Shown: one piece after another, positions 1 through 5,774 of the stretch
Numbering within the stretch: position 1 is the stretch's first letter
Layout of the letters: every line of letters begins with the position of its first letter
Assembly: GCA_003646715.1 (NCBI GenBank)
Contig: QMLL01000078.1
Location: 1 to 7,309, forward strand
DNA from: Deltaproteobacteria bacterium
GTDB taxonomy: Bacteria > Desulfobacterota > Syntrophobacteria > B119-G9
Length of the DNA stretch: 7,309 nucleotides
Reading direction: 5' to 3'
Made by a program: the position numbers and the translations under genes
Notes under the pieces: model-generated
What the model was told of the DNA's origin: nothing
Database searches by the model: none
What the model saw: the letters and a program-made list of their open reading frames with translations, nothing else

Positions 1-308
1 TTCAAAAACCGGCGGATATGGAAGGAAGGCCGAAGGACGTTGATGAATCTGATGGAAGGTTTCTGGCGTTATACGATGGATACCTGGATACAGCTATATA
101 CAGCCGGGGAAGGGAGGCGGTTGCTGCAGGAGAGATCAAGGGAAAAAGGACGCTTCCACTCGGTGAGATAGAATATGCATATCCTCTGATCTTGATCAGG
201 GAAATCCATCTCTTTAAGGCCAAAAAAGAGGGAAGATTCCATCCTTATCCCTATCCTTACTGGTGGTATCCGCCATGGGGCTGGTATCCGTACTGGTACC
301 CCTGGTAG
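1..308 (+). CDS. Slp-family outer membrane lipoprotein, C-terminal part (5' end outside window)
   Basis: The reading frame is open from the window edge (first full codon at base 3) to the TAG at 306-308, giving about 101 C-terminal residues. The ATG at 18 is internal rather than the true start, because the frame continues upstream and the family's N-terminal signal and lipobox are missing. Segments such as GRPKDVDESDGRFL, LYDGYLDTAIYSRGRE, AGEIKG, LPLGEIEYAYP and a final REIHLF strand match the pattern of the Slp/YeaY lipoproteins: a conserved SxGRF segment, a YxGxLDxxxYxxGRxxxxxG core and an IGExxYxYP strand. Family members are small beta-rich lipoproteins of the outer membrane; E. coli Slp is starvation-inducible. 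The exact role here is unknown. The protein ends with about 20 residues made almost only of Tyr, Trp and Pro, also found in related proteins by my recollection. No terminator lies directly after the stop; the nearest strong hairpin begins 140 bases downstream. Confidence 0.85.
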   Translation, partial: QKPADMEGRPKDVDESDGRFLALYDGYLDTAIYSRGREAVAAGEIKGKRTLPLGEIEYAYPLILIREIHLFKAKKEGRFHPYPYPYWWYPPWGWYPYWYPW

Positions 309-324
309 CGGAAAAACAGTGTAA

Positions 325-350
325 AATTACGAATTAAGAATTACGAATTA
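325..350. repeat. 12-bp AT-rich direct repeat, two copies
   Basis: AATTACGAATTA occurs at 325-336 and again at 339-350, separated by AG (14-base period). It lies just after the Slp-like gene. Similar AATTACGAATTA-type tracts are common intergenic filler in some bacterial genomes (recollection). A related tract of the same flavour, AATTCACCATTTATTATT, lies near 4215. No function is claimed. Confidence 0.7.
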
Positions 351-448
351 AAGGTAATTTTCTGATCAGATTAAATACCGCAAATAATTACAGTATGAAG
401 GGAGGTGCTAACAAAAACAGGCATAAAATAATTATATAGCAAAGTAAG

Positions 449-549
449 GGGAAGGCGGCTTTTCCCTGGCCAAGGTTTGCAGGCCGCCTTCCCGGGTGAA
501 ACCCCCTCGGCTGAGGTATGCTTCGGTTATATTCCTACCACCGAAGCAT
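449..549 (+). ncRNA. Candidate structured RNA: four adjacent hairpins
   Basis: Four perfect stems follow each other almost without unpaired bases. Stem 1 is GGGAAGGCGGC (449-459) with GCCGCCTTCCC (483-493). Stem 2 is GGGT (494-497) with ACCC (501-504) around a GAA loop. Stem 3 is CCTC (505-508) with GAGG (513-516) around GGCT. Stem 4 is ATGCTTCGGT (518-527) with ACCGAAGCAT (540-549), followed by TTTT. The island is GC-rich in an AT-rich intergenic region, as expected for a folded RNA. It does not match the riboswitch consensus motifs I can recall (TPP, FMN, cobalamin, SAM, c-di-GMP). The strand is a guess, based on T residues after stem 4. Alternatives are a repeat-element remnant or a downstream terminator of the Slp-like gene. 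Confidence 0.35.
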
Positions 550-752
550 TTTCCAGTCAACCGGATTTCACTTTCCACCGACCCTGAGGGCAATCTTTCT
601 AACATTTAATATTATCAAAGAAGAATAAGAAATGAGAATTTTCAGAAAAACATTGGGAGTATTAGGTTTCTGAAGTTTCACACTTTTTTATCAGGAAATG
701 CTGCAAATACCCTTATTGATTGGTATGCGGTCCGAGTTGAATTTAATTTTGC

Positions 753-782
753 GGGGGTTTTACCTCGACAGCGGTAACCCCC
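753..782. other. Hairpin with G5/C5 base
   Basis: GGGGG (753-757) pairs with CCCCC (778-782) and TTACC (760-764) pairs with GGTAA (773-777). This leaves a two-base TT bulge and an 8-base loop. It is not followed by a T-run on either strand, so it is not an obvious terminator. No gene adjoins it. Confidence 0.45.
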
Positions 783-933
783 ATGAAATTCTCTTTCAAG
801 ATCACGATAACCAAAAGAGGCTCTGTAAGCCTGACAGATAAAGGGTTTGAGGCAAAGTCTTTAATGCATAATATTTTAAAGATGGTGGAACTTAAGTATT
901 CTATATATCTTTGTTTTATTCTTGTCAAATGGC

Positions 934-1010
934 TTTGCAGGATTGCAGCAATTCTCATTATGGAAATTGTTCTTATTTTACAGGCAAATATGATACCTAA
1001 ATCCTGCAAA
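934..1010. repeat. 77-bp repeat unit bounded by 10-bp inverted repeats
   Basis: The unit begins with TTTGCAGGAT (934-943) and ends with its exact reverse complement ATCCTGCAAA (1001-1010). Allowing a one-base bulge extends this to GGC(G)TTTGCAGGAT. The interior 944-993 recurs in inverted orientation at 4815-4864 with 48 of 50 bases identical. The terminal inverted repeats give it the look of a very small non-autonomous element or a structured intergenic repeat. I see no flanking target duplication. It lies about 80 bases from the end of the transposase relic. Confidence 0.55.
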
Positions 1011-1027
1011 CGCCGAGTCTGACGAAG

Positions 1028-1048
1028 ACCTGCCTGCGGCAGGCAGGT
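1028..1048. repeat. 21-bp GC-rich perfect palindrome (REP-like)
   Basis: ACCTGCCTGC (1028-1037) and GCAGGCAGGT (1039-1048) are exact reverse complements around a single central G. Palindromes of the CCTGCCTGCGGCAGGCAGG type are, as I recall, dispersed many times in some genomes. The core TGCCGCAGGCA also appears near 7014-7024. It may mark the boundary region of the adjacent IS relic or be an independent extragenic palindrome. Confidence 0.6.
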
Positions 1049-1820
1049 GCAAGGCGGCAGGGGCGCAGACGTACTACCCCTACAAGGCTACTTACGGCTC
1101 TTTGACAAGTTCGCGAATACGCCTTCGCCTATGTGACAGGCAGGCTCGGTGGTTTCGGTTCCGGAGGCAGACGATCTGCTCAATCAGTGTTTCCATCGTG
1201 TGATGCTTCACTGGCAGAATGACTTTGAGCAGAACCCTGAGCTGCGATAGCGTAATAGACGGTGCTTTTTCCCCCAACCTGATTTTCAGGTGCCAAAGGA
1301 AAAAATGTGCCGGCATGCACGTTAGCATATGGTGGTGCTATCCTGTATATTTGCGTACCCCGTAGCGGTCCATGCCCGGGTCAGTTTTGCTTTCTTCAAA
1401 GCACTGCTCAATTGCCCACCGCAGCCCGCTGAGCCAGACAGGCGTTTTCAGCCTTGTACTGGTTGATGCACTACTGATGAGCTGTATTGCGGTTTCCCGC
1501 CGAGCGTTCTCCTGATCAGCAGCCGCACGGTTTTCCGGGGTAACCCGGCTGCCGCCGGAATGACCTGGCGGCGGGTATATTCATAAACGACCGGGCCTTT
1601 ACCGCCTTCCGATACTTTCCTGAGGTACCAGGAATAGCCGCTGATATTTCGGGCCAGTTGATCCGCAGAAACAGGCTTGCCGCCTGTGTCAGCTAAAACG
1701 GCCTTGGTTCTGGTTTTCCCGCCCCGGCAGTACGTTTTGGCGATGGTCATCGGACGCTTCAGCCAACACTGTGTACCTTTTGGAACTGCTGCGAAATATG
1801 TTTTGCACGGCAAGGCTTCA

Positions 1821-1852
1821 GCCGATGCTATAAATTGCCGATGCTATAAATT
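1821..1852. repeat. 16-bp perfect tandem duplication inside the transposase relic
   Basis: GCCGATGCTATAAATT occurs at 1821-1836 and again at 1837-1852. Removing one copy restores the family sequence YGNSPEFIASAEALP across the site. The duplication is therefore a local mutation (slippage or repair) that shifts the frame by one base. Confidence 0.9.
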
Positions 1853-1973
1853 CAGGACTGTTCCCGTACAACGAGCCGGCAGGCATATACTTGAAAGGCA
1901 GCGTTTTCTTTACATATGGCCTCGATCAACGCACCGTTGGTACTGCCGAGGCCGTCATTTACAAGACTACGAT

Positions 1974-2126
1974 TGGGATGTCTAAAAACCCGCTTTTGGG
2001 GCTACTTTCTTTGATCAGTTTTTGGGCCTGGCAATATTGAGTGAAACACTTGCCTTAACTGGCTTTAAAGCAGATAAGAGAGGCCCAAAAACGGAGCAAA
2101 GCAAATAGACTGATTTAGACACCCCA
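1974..2126. mobile_element. 153-bp MITE-like non-autonomous element with 9-bp target duplication
   Basis: The ends are TGGGATGTCTAAA (1974-1986) and TTTAGACACCCCA (2114-2126), inverted repeats matching at 12 of 13 positions. Both sides carry the direct repeat GACTACGAT (1965-1973 and 2127-2135). An extra A on each left flank makes a 10-base reading of the duplication possible. Inside, 2009-2029 and 2081-2101 form a second inverted repeat with 19 of 21 matches (GTTTTTGGGCCT core). There is no coding capacity. Removing the element plus one 9-bp copy joins the host transposase into MIAKYRSLVNDGLG in frame, which is independent proof of insertion. The mobilising transposase family is not identified from these ends; 9-bp duplications occur in several families, for example IS4 and IS1. 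Confidence 0.88.
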
Positions 2127-2438
2127 GACTACGATATTTGGCAATCATTTGTCCTCGCTCCAAGGCGCATCGCTGACAAAACGCTGCATTGCCCTGACAT
2201 TACCGTCTTTTACAGCCAGCGCAATGGGTTCGATGGATTTCCTCTCCAGTGGACTGAATTGCCCTGGCATATATTTATAAAAGTGATTTCTGGACCCACT
2301 GCGTTGAAAACAATCGGCGAACTGTTCATGGAGTCCTTTTAGTTCGTTCATAAAATGTTTGATGCCGCCTTTGTCGAAATCAAACTTAGGAACAGGGTAA
2401 AGGTGTTCGTCACACCTTATGTCTGGCCGCATGGCCTG

Positions 2439-2445
2439 CCTCCTT
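2439..2445 (-). promoter_or_regulatory. Ribosome binding site of the transposase relic
   Basis: On the minus strand AAGGAGG lies 6 bases before ATG 2432-2430. It is a near-perfect Shine-Dalgarno sequence and fixes the original transposase start. Confidence 0.75.
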
Positions 2446-2534
2446 TTTAAAGAGTTTGTTGCACAGTACGGCAGATTCTGCTTTAAAAATCAATCTAATT
2501 ATCTTAAGTAACGTTGCAGGGATAATTATTATAT

Positions 2535-2571
2535 AAAAAGCCGTAAGGGATTTCTCCTCTACGGCTTTTTT
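2535..2571. terminator. Bidirectional intrinsic terminator after the OmpA-family gene
   Basis: AAAAAGCCGTA (2535-2545) pairs perfectly with TACGGCTTTTT (2560-2570) around a 14-base loop, which itself contains AGG/CCT. The A-run and T-run at the two ends let it act in either direction. On the minus strand it begins about 17 bases after the TAA of the OmpA-family gene, the usual position for a rho-independent terminator. In the other direction it would insulate that gene from plus-strand reads through the IS relic. Confidence 0.88.
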
Positions 2572-2588
2572 AACATCGAAAAATCACT

Positions 2589-4046
2589 TTACCTTCCGGC
2601 TTTTCGGGATAAGGGTTTGATAATTAAGTCAATCCTGCGATTGATAGCCCTCCCTTCCGCTGTCTCGTTAGATGCCAGTGGACGAGTGGAGCCATAACCG
2701 ACAGCAAAGATTTTGTCTTCCGACAAGGTTTTGTTGGCAATAAGGTATTCACGAACAGCTTCTGCCCGCTCCTCGGAAAGGCGCTTATTAACTGCAACTG
2801 AGCCAGTACTGTCTGTATGACCTTCGATTATCACAACCGGTTCACTAAAAGTGCTGATGGCTCGTTGAACCTTACTCAGAAGTTCGTAATTATTTGGCAG
2901 AATCACTGACTTGCCTGGAGGAAACTGGATGAGTTTTAATCTGATTACGAGCTGATTCGCCTGCTTGTAAACATATGCCTCATCTTGTCCGAAATAACTT
3001 TGGACCTCATCGAACAGTTGTTGAAACTCTTTTTCAGCCTGATCTGCCCGTGTTTTTCCTTCCAGAACGGCGATCTGTCTTTTCAGGGTTGCTGCTTCTA
3101 TAAGCTGGCTGTTATATTTGTTGACTATAAATTGGTGATTATCTTTTAAGGCATTGATGGAATGCAAAACATTTTCAACCTGTGTCTTGAAAGGTTCATT
3201 GCGCATGTCGGCAGTAGAAAGTTTGCTTCCCATTTTTTGCAAAATTTCTTCAAAGTTCAGTACGATCTCTTCTGGTTCCATTTCTTTAACCTTCTTGCTT
3301 TGACGTTCAACTTGAATTAGTCGCTGAGCCTCAAATAGCACGTCGCTCGACATATCGCGTATCTTTTCTTTTTGATAACGGTTTTCTGAAATAAAGGTGT
3401 CAACTTCTTTCAATTTTTTCTTAACAGATTCAAAAGTCTTGGGAGCGATTTCCGGGGCATCTTCTTCTTCCGCCTGCTTAAGGAGTCTTTCAACCTCACC
3501 GAGTGTCTGTTCCTTGATTGCCCGCAATTCAATTTCATCAAAAGACCTTGCCACCCTTCCTCTATACCTCTGTGCCCTGGCAAGGTTATTGTTCTCAATT
3601 GCCTTTGTGAGTTCAATAAACTCATTTTCTATTTTTGTGTAATCTTTACCAAAATTGACCGCACCTGCGTCCAAGGCATTTTCGCGAGCTTTAATAACAT
3701 CAGCCAATGTGGTTTTTACTACTTTACCCAATTCATCAGCACGCTTAAGCTGAGCCTGTCCATATGCTACCTCCTCCAGAATTTCCGAAAGGCTCATGCC
3801 TCGCTTCAATCCTTTTCTGGCGTTTTCGAGGGCTGCCTCAGCCCTGGCATAGGAGACGGGAGCAAAGACATTGAGTTGATTTCTTTGAGCAGTACTAATA
3901 TCATTGCTTAAAAGATTAATCTGCTCCGCAGGATTTTCTGATGTGGAAATCGATTCCAGCTTTAAACTCTTAGGACCGCAAGCACTCAGAAAAAAGACCG
4001 TAACAGCAAATGCAGCCATAATTCTGATACATTTTTTGAACGTCAT
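2589..4046 (-). CDS. OmpA-family lipoprotein (peptidoglycan-associated)
   Basis: A 485-residue envelope protein likely linking the outer membrane to the cell wall. Residues 1-22 are a lipoprotein signal peptide (KK near the N-terminus, hydrophobic 8-20) ending in the lipobox LSAC with lipidated Cys23. Gly at +2 predicts outer-membrane sorting. Residues about 40-345 are charged and strongly helical, with coiled-coil character at about 170-345. The first part resembles the helical repeat region seen before OmpA domains in related lipoproteins (DUF4398-like, tentative). Residues about 355-478 are an OmpA/MotB domain: QFPPGKSVI, VVIIEGHTDSTGS, LSEERAEAVREYL, VGYGSTRPLASN and RAINRRIDL. Asp412 and Arg427 sit 15 residues apart, as do Asp271 and Arg286 that bind diaminopimelate in Acinetobacter OmpA, so peptidoglycan binding should be intact. 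The start is supported by AAGGGGA about 7 bases upstream. The gene is monocistronic, with a strong terminator after it and no neighbour on its strand. Its precise cellular role is not evident. Confidence 0.93.
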   Translation of the reverse strand: MTFKKCIRIMAAFAVTVFFLSACGPKSLKLESISTSENPAEQINLLSNDISTAQRNQLNVFAPVSYARAEAALENARKGLKRGMSLSEILEEVAYGQAQLKRADELGKVVKTTLADVIKARENALDAGAVNFGKDYTKIENEFIELTKAIENNNLARAQRYRGRVARSFDEIELRAIKEQTLGEVERLLKQAEEEDAPEIAPKTFESVKKKLKEVDTFISENRYQKEKIRDMSSDVLFEAQRLIQVERQSKKVKEMEPEEIVLNFEEILQKMGSKLSTADMRNEPFKTQVENVLHSINALKDNHQFIVNKYNSQLIEAATLKRQIAVLEGKTRADQAEKEFQQLFDEVQSYFGQDEAYVYKQANQLVIRLKLIQFPPGKSVILPNNYELLSKVQRAISTFSEPVVIIEGHTDSTGSVAVNKRLSEERAEAVREYLIANKTLSEDKIFAVGYGSTRPLASNETAEGRAINRRIDLIIKPLSRKAGR

Positions 4047-4081
4047 AATTTTTCCCCTTTTTTTTGTTTTGTTTTAACCAG

Positions 4082-4814
4082 CGATGCAAATGCGTTCTCA
4101 TTATTTTTTGTCACGAACCATCATGTTTCAGTGGCCACGACAAAGAATGAAAATGATACAGCACCCGGAAGTCCGTTTTTATAAACAGCTAAAATTCCTC
4201 TATCCATCATTCATAATTCACCATTTATTATTTTCATATAAAGCCAAGTTATACCGCGCGCGGCATCCTATGAACAACGAACTTGATTAATAGCATGGAG
4301 TGCCGGTAAAATAGTCAGCGACGTATCAAACTACTTGCGAAACTTCCCGCGAGTCAGGCCCGCTGGAAGATTTCTAAGAAGCCTGTTTCAAAAAATTTTC
4401 AATTAGAATCAGGCTTCAGGCAGGTCCCGGAAGTTTGCGTTCTTGTATGTTAGTTGTTATTATAATTATTATTTTTTGATTATGTTAGATTAATCTTGCT
4501 ATTAATTGTCCATATCAGATCAATAATTCGAAGTCAACAAAGCCGGCAATTCTAATTATGAGAAAACAAATTATAATTCAATGGGTTAGAGATTTTATTT
4601 GCCTTGAAAATATCTGATTTTTTCAGCTAAAATCAGAAAAAATGACTATTTTAGGTTATTGAACAGGCCTATTAAGCATATTTGCAATAATATTGATAAC
4701 TTTTTAAAGGGAACCTCAGTTGTCATTGCTGGTATTACATTCGTTTCCTGGCCAGGTTAATTTTATAAAAATATATGCGTACATGCTTAATCTCTGTAAC
4801 ATTATACAAATATC
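4082..4814. other. Long AT-rich gene-free region upstream of the OmpA-family gene
   Basis: No supportable gene on either strand. Contents: an AT-rich tract near 4210-4240, a 10-bp CG palindrome CCGCGCGCGG (4254-4263), a group of inverted repeats at 4340-4436 (listed separately), and a copy of GCAATTCTAATTATG (4546-4560) shared with the dispersed repeat. There is also a hairpin CTGATTTT (4614-4621) / AAAATCAG (4629-4636). The promoter of the OmpA-family gene should lie at about 4060-4150 on the minus strand, but I see no clear -35/-10 pair. Confidence 0.6.
4340..4436. other. Nested inverted repeats, possible structured element
   Basis: The outer arms are AAACTTCC (4340-4347) and GGAAGTTT (4429-4436). 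Inside, CTTCCCGCG (4343-4351) pairs with CGCTGGAAG (4361-4369) with one mismatch. GAAGCCTG (4378-4385) pairs exactly with CAGGCTTC (4410-4417). The outer and first inner stems are mutually exclusive, so alternative folds are possible. It could be a small structured RNA, a decayed short transposable element or chance. No gene directly follows. Confidence 0.35.
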
Positions 4815-4864
4815 TCATATTTGCCTGTAAAATAAGGACAATTTCCATAATTAGAATTGCTGCA
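4815..4864. repeat. Inverted copy of the 944-993 repeat core
   Basis: The reverse complement of this segment equals 944-993 at 48 of 50 positions, including TTATGGAAATTGT and CTTATTTTACAGGC. The 10-bp inverted ends seen at 934-943 and 1001-1010 are absent here. Shorter related pieces lie at 4546-4560 and 5000-5016 (TTATGGAAATTCCCTTA). The copy sits 40 bases before the ORF at 4905. The pair brackets the IS relic and the OmpA-family gene in opposite orientation. Confidence 0.8.
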
Positions 4865-4904
4865 GCAATGCTGATGTGGAAGATCTCATGAGGGAAAGGT
4901 TGTT

Positions 4905-5126
4905 ATGATCGAATACCCAAAACTTGATGATGTTCGGGAATATGTTGACAAATTCGTACAAATATTTAAATTTGCAGGCATAAAGAATCACCATAGTTGT
5001 TATGGAAATTCCCTTAATCTACTGTTTTTGGTATACTTTTCTTTGCTGCAGCGGTCTAAGAAGCTGCAGAGAATAAAATTTTCGCTCCATTGGAGCCCTG
5101 TTTCAGCTTTCGTCTATCTGCTGTGA
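4905..5126 (+). CDS. Small hypothetical ORF, possibly a 5' gene remnant
   Basis: A 73-residue frame starting MIEYPKLDDVREYVDKFVQ. The ATG follows GAGGGAAAGG with a 5-base gap, a fair ribosome binding site. The first 25 or so residues have normal protein composition. From about residue 28 the sequence (codons over 4986-5126) looks noncoding: it overlaps a degenerate piece of the dispersed repeat (5000-5016) and two small hairpins (CTGCAGC 5046-5052 / GCTGCAG 5063-5069; GCTCC/GGAGC near 5084-5096). I recognise no family. The best guess is the start of a gene truncated by repeat insertion or decay, or a chance ORF. Confidence 0.25.
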   Translation: MIEYPKLDDVREYVDKFVQIFKFAGIKNHHSCYGNSLNLLFLVYFSLLQRSKKLQRIKFSLHWSPVSAFVYLL

Positions 5127-5172
5127 AGAGAAGGCTTTTTTCTTTATCAAACAAGACAGCAAAGGAATAAAT

Positions 5173-5457
5173 ATGGATATCGTCATCGGGGCAACGTCTC
5201 CTGTCGGACAGCCTCCTCGGAAAAGTGTAGGTCCGGGCAATTTTATTGAAGCCGCTATTTTAAACATCAGACCTCCAAGAAGAGGGCAGGGGAAACCACC
5301 TGCCGGAAGAACGGACAGAAGAAGCGATAAGTACAGCGGTGATCCTGTCGGCAGCAGGGTGGTGGTGCTGCTTGTTCCGGAAGGTTCCGCTATCCCAAAT
5401 GATATTGATTCTGGAAATTACAGAATTTTCCTGCGCTTTGCCAAGCGTAAAAAATAG
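5173..5457 (+). CDS. Hypothetical protein, 94 residues
   Basis: Opens with ATG behind AAAGGA (about 7-base gap) and ends in TAG after a basic tail, FAKRKK. The protein begins MDIVIGATSPVG, is rich in Pro, Gly and Arg in the middle (about 30-60) and has a hydrophobic VVVLLVP stretch around 64-70. I recognise no family or motif. The +2-shifted frame from about 5264 to 5400 is also open and reads like protein (PEERTEEAISTAVILSAAG), so this may be a frame-shifted remnant of another gene rather than an intact one. It lies 46 bases after the ORF ending at 5126 and about 320 bases before the KamA-like gene; co-transcription is possible but unsupported. Confidence 0.33.
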   Translation: MDIVIGATSPVGQPPRKSVGPGNFIEAAILNIRPPRRGQGKPPAGRTDRRSDKYSGDPVGSRVVVLLVPEGSAIPNDIDSGNYRIFLRFAKRKK

Positions 5458-5774
5458 AAGCAGACTTCATTCAAAACTCTCGCTATTTTTTAGAAGTATA
5501 ATTTATTTTATTAATTTTGTGAGCCAAAATGCCTAAAGTTCTGGAGCCGTGATGCATATTAGCGCAAAATAGCAGAGGCAGCCCCCTGTGTATGCCCCCG
5601 CAAGCATCAGAATTTTTCGTATTTTTTGGGCATTTTATAGTTAGAGAAGTTATTTCGTCCCCATTCCTGATTTCAAAACTGATCACTCAAAACTCAAAAC
5701 CCGATACTAAAGATTGGGTTAAGCAATTATAATGCCAAACACTAAAACTATTTTTCGAAAACTCAAGTAAATTT
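5458..5774. other. Leader region of the KamA-like gene
   Basis: No gene seen. It contains a weak hairpin ATGCCC/GGGCAT (about 5591-5633), the low-complexity tract CTCAAAACTCAAAACCCG, and a candidate -10 box. There is no strong ribosome binding site before ATG 5775 (the upstream bases are CAAGTAAATTT). An in-frame TAA at 5730-5732 limits the start to 5775, the first ATG in frame. Confidence 0.5.
5728..5733 (+). promoter_or_regulatory. Possible -10 box for the KamA-like gene
   Basis: A perfect TATAAT lies 41 bases before ATG 5775, which would give a leader of roughly 35 bases. No matching -35 hexamer exists at 16-18 bases spacing; TTGGGT at 5714-5719 is too close. Such boxes arise by chance in AT-rich sequence. 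Confidence 0.3.

Larger units (their letters stand above)
309..933. other. Gene-free region after the Slp-like gene
   Basis: No convincing reading frame was found on either strand. The open frames that begin around 743-783 lack a ribosome binding site, resemble no family I know and run into repeat sequence. The stretch is AT-rich except for a GC-rich island at about 449-527, which forms the hairpin cluster listed separately. Bases 550-750 contain nothing I can name apart from the 9-base near-palindrome CCCTGAGGG around 584. Confidence 0.6.
1092..2432 (-). pseudogene. IS701-family transposase, decayed and interrupted
   Basis: Read on the minus strand, the gene starts at ATG 2432-2430 behind AAGGAGG (2439-2445, 6-base gap). 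It gives an IS701-type N-terminus, including SPLERKSIEPIAL and NVRAMQRFVSDAPW. A missing base then produces TGA at 2147-2145. The frame resumes as MIAKYRSLVNDGLG once the 153-bp element at 1974-2126 is removed. Next, roughly 80-90 residues including the expected first catalytic Asp (DESGF motif) are deleted near 1935. A one-base insertion near 1914 and a 16-bp tandem duplication (1821-1852) follow. LPFKYMPAGSLYGNSPEF shows Gly where the family has catalytic Asp (ADxLYG). The stretch 1813-1480 (VPKGTQCWLKRP, WYLRKVSEGGKGPVVYEY) is open and is frame-shifted near 1480-1487. It continues as WLSGLRWAIEQCFEESKTD with the catalytic Glu, and a TAG at 1340-1338 replaces a Trp before HHHMLTCMPAHFFLWHLKIRLG. 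The gene ends with TAA at 1094-1092. It is certainly inactive. Terminal inverted repeats of the IS could not be identified. Confidence 0.93.

Noticed and set aside
449..600. FMN riboswitch
   Set aside because: GGGTGAAACCC and the nearby CTTCGG are superficially similar to RFN-element pieces, but the order and the other conserved boxes are missing and no riboflavin gene follows.
743..1022. Overlapping small ORFs on both strands (79 and 88 residues)
   Set aside because: No ribosome binding site, no recognisable family, and both run through the 934-1010 repeat that also occurs as noncoding sequence at 4815-4864.
1677..1985. 102-residue plus-strand ORF
   Set aside because: It is antisense to clearly homologous transposase sequence and crosses the 16-bp duplication and the end of the nested element's target repeat.
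1001..2500. Terminal inverted repeats of the IS701 element
   Set aside because: Comparison of sequence beyond the transposase stop with sequence upstream of its start gave only weak, gapped similarity, so no IS boundary is claimed.
3397..3642. Plus-strand and alternative minus-strand ORFs inside the OmpA-family gene
   Set aside because: Both lie in other frames of a convincing 485-residue gene.
4084..4290. 68-residue plus-strand ORF upstream of the OmpA-family gene
   Set aside because: No ribosome binding site; part of it translates an AT-rich intergenic tract and the CG palindrome.
4815..4864. Short Cys-rich peptide encoded by the repeat (minus strand, CSNSNYGNCPYFTGKY)
   Set aside because: The frame in each copy is very short, has no start codon with a ribosome binding site and is bounded by stops; differences between copies alter residues rather than silent sites.
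5483..5686. 67-residue minus-strand ORF in the leader of the KamA-like gene
   Set aside because: No family resemblance or ribosome binding site; composition consistent with chance.
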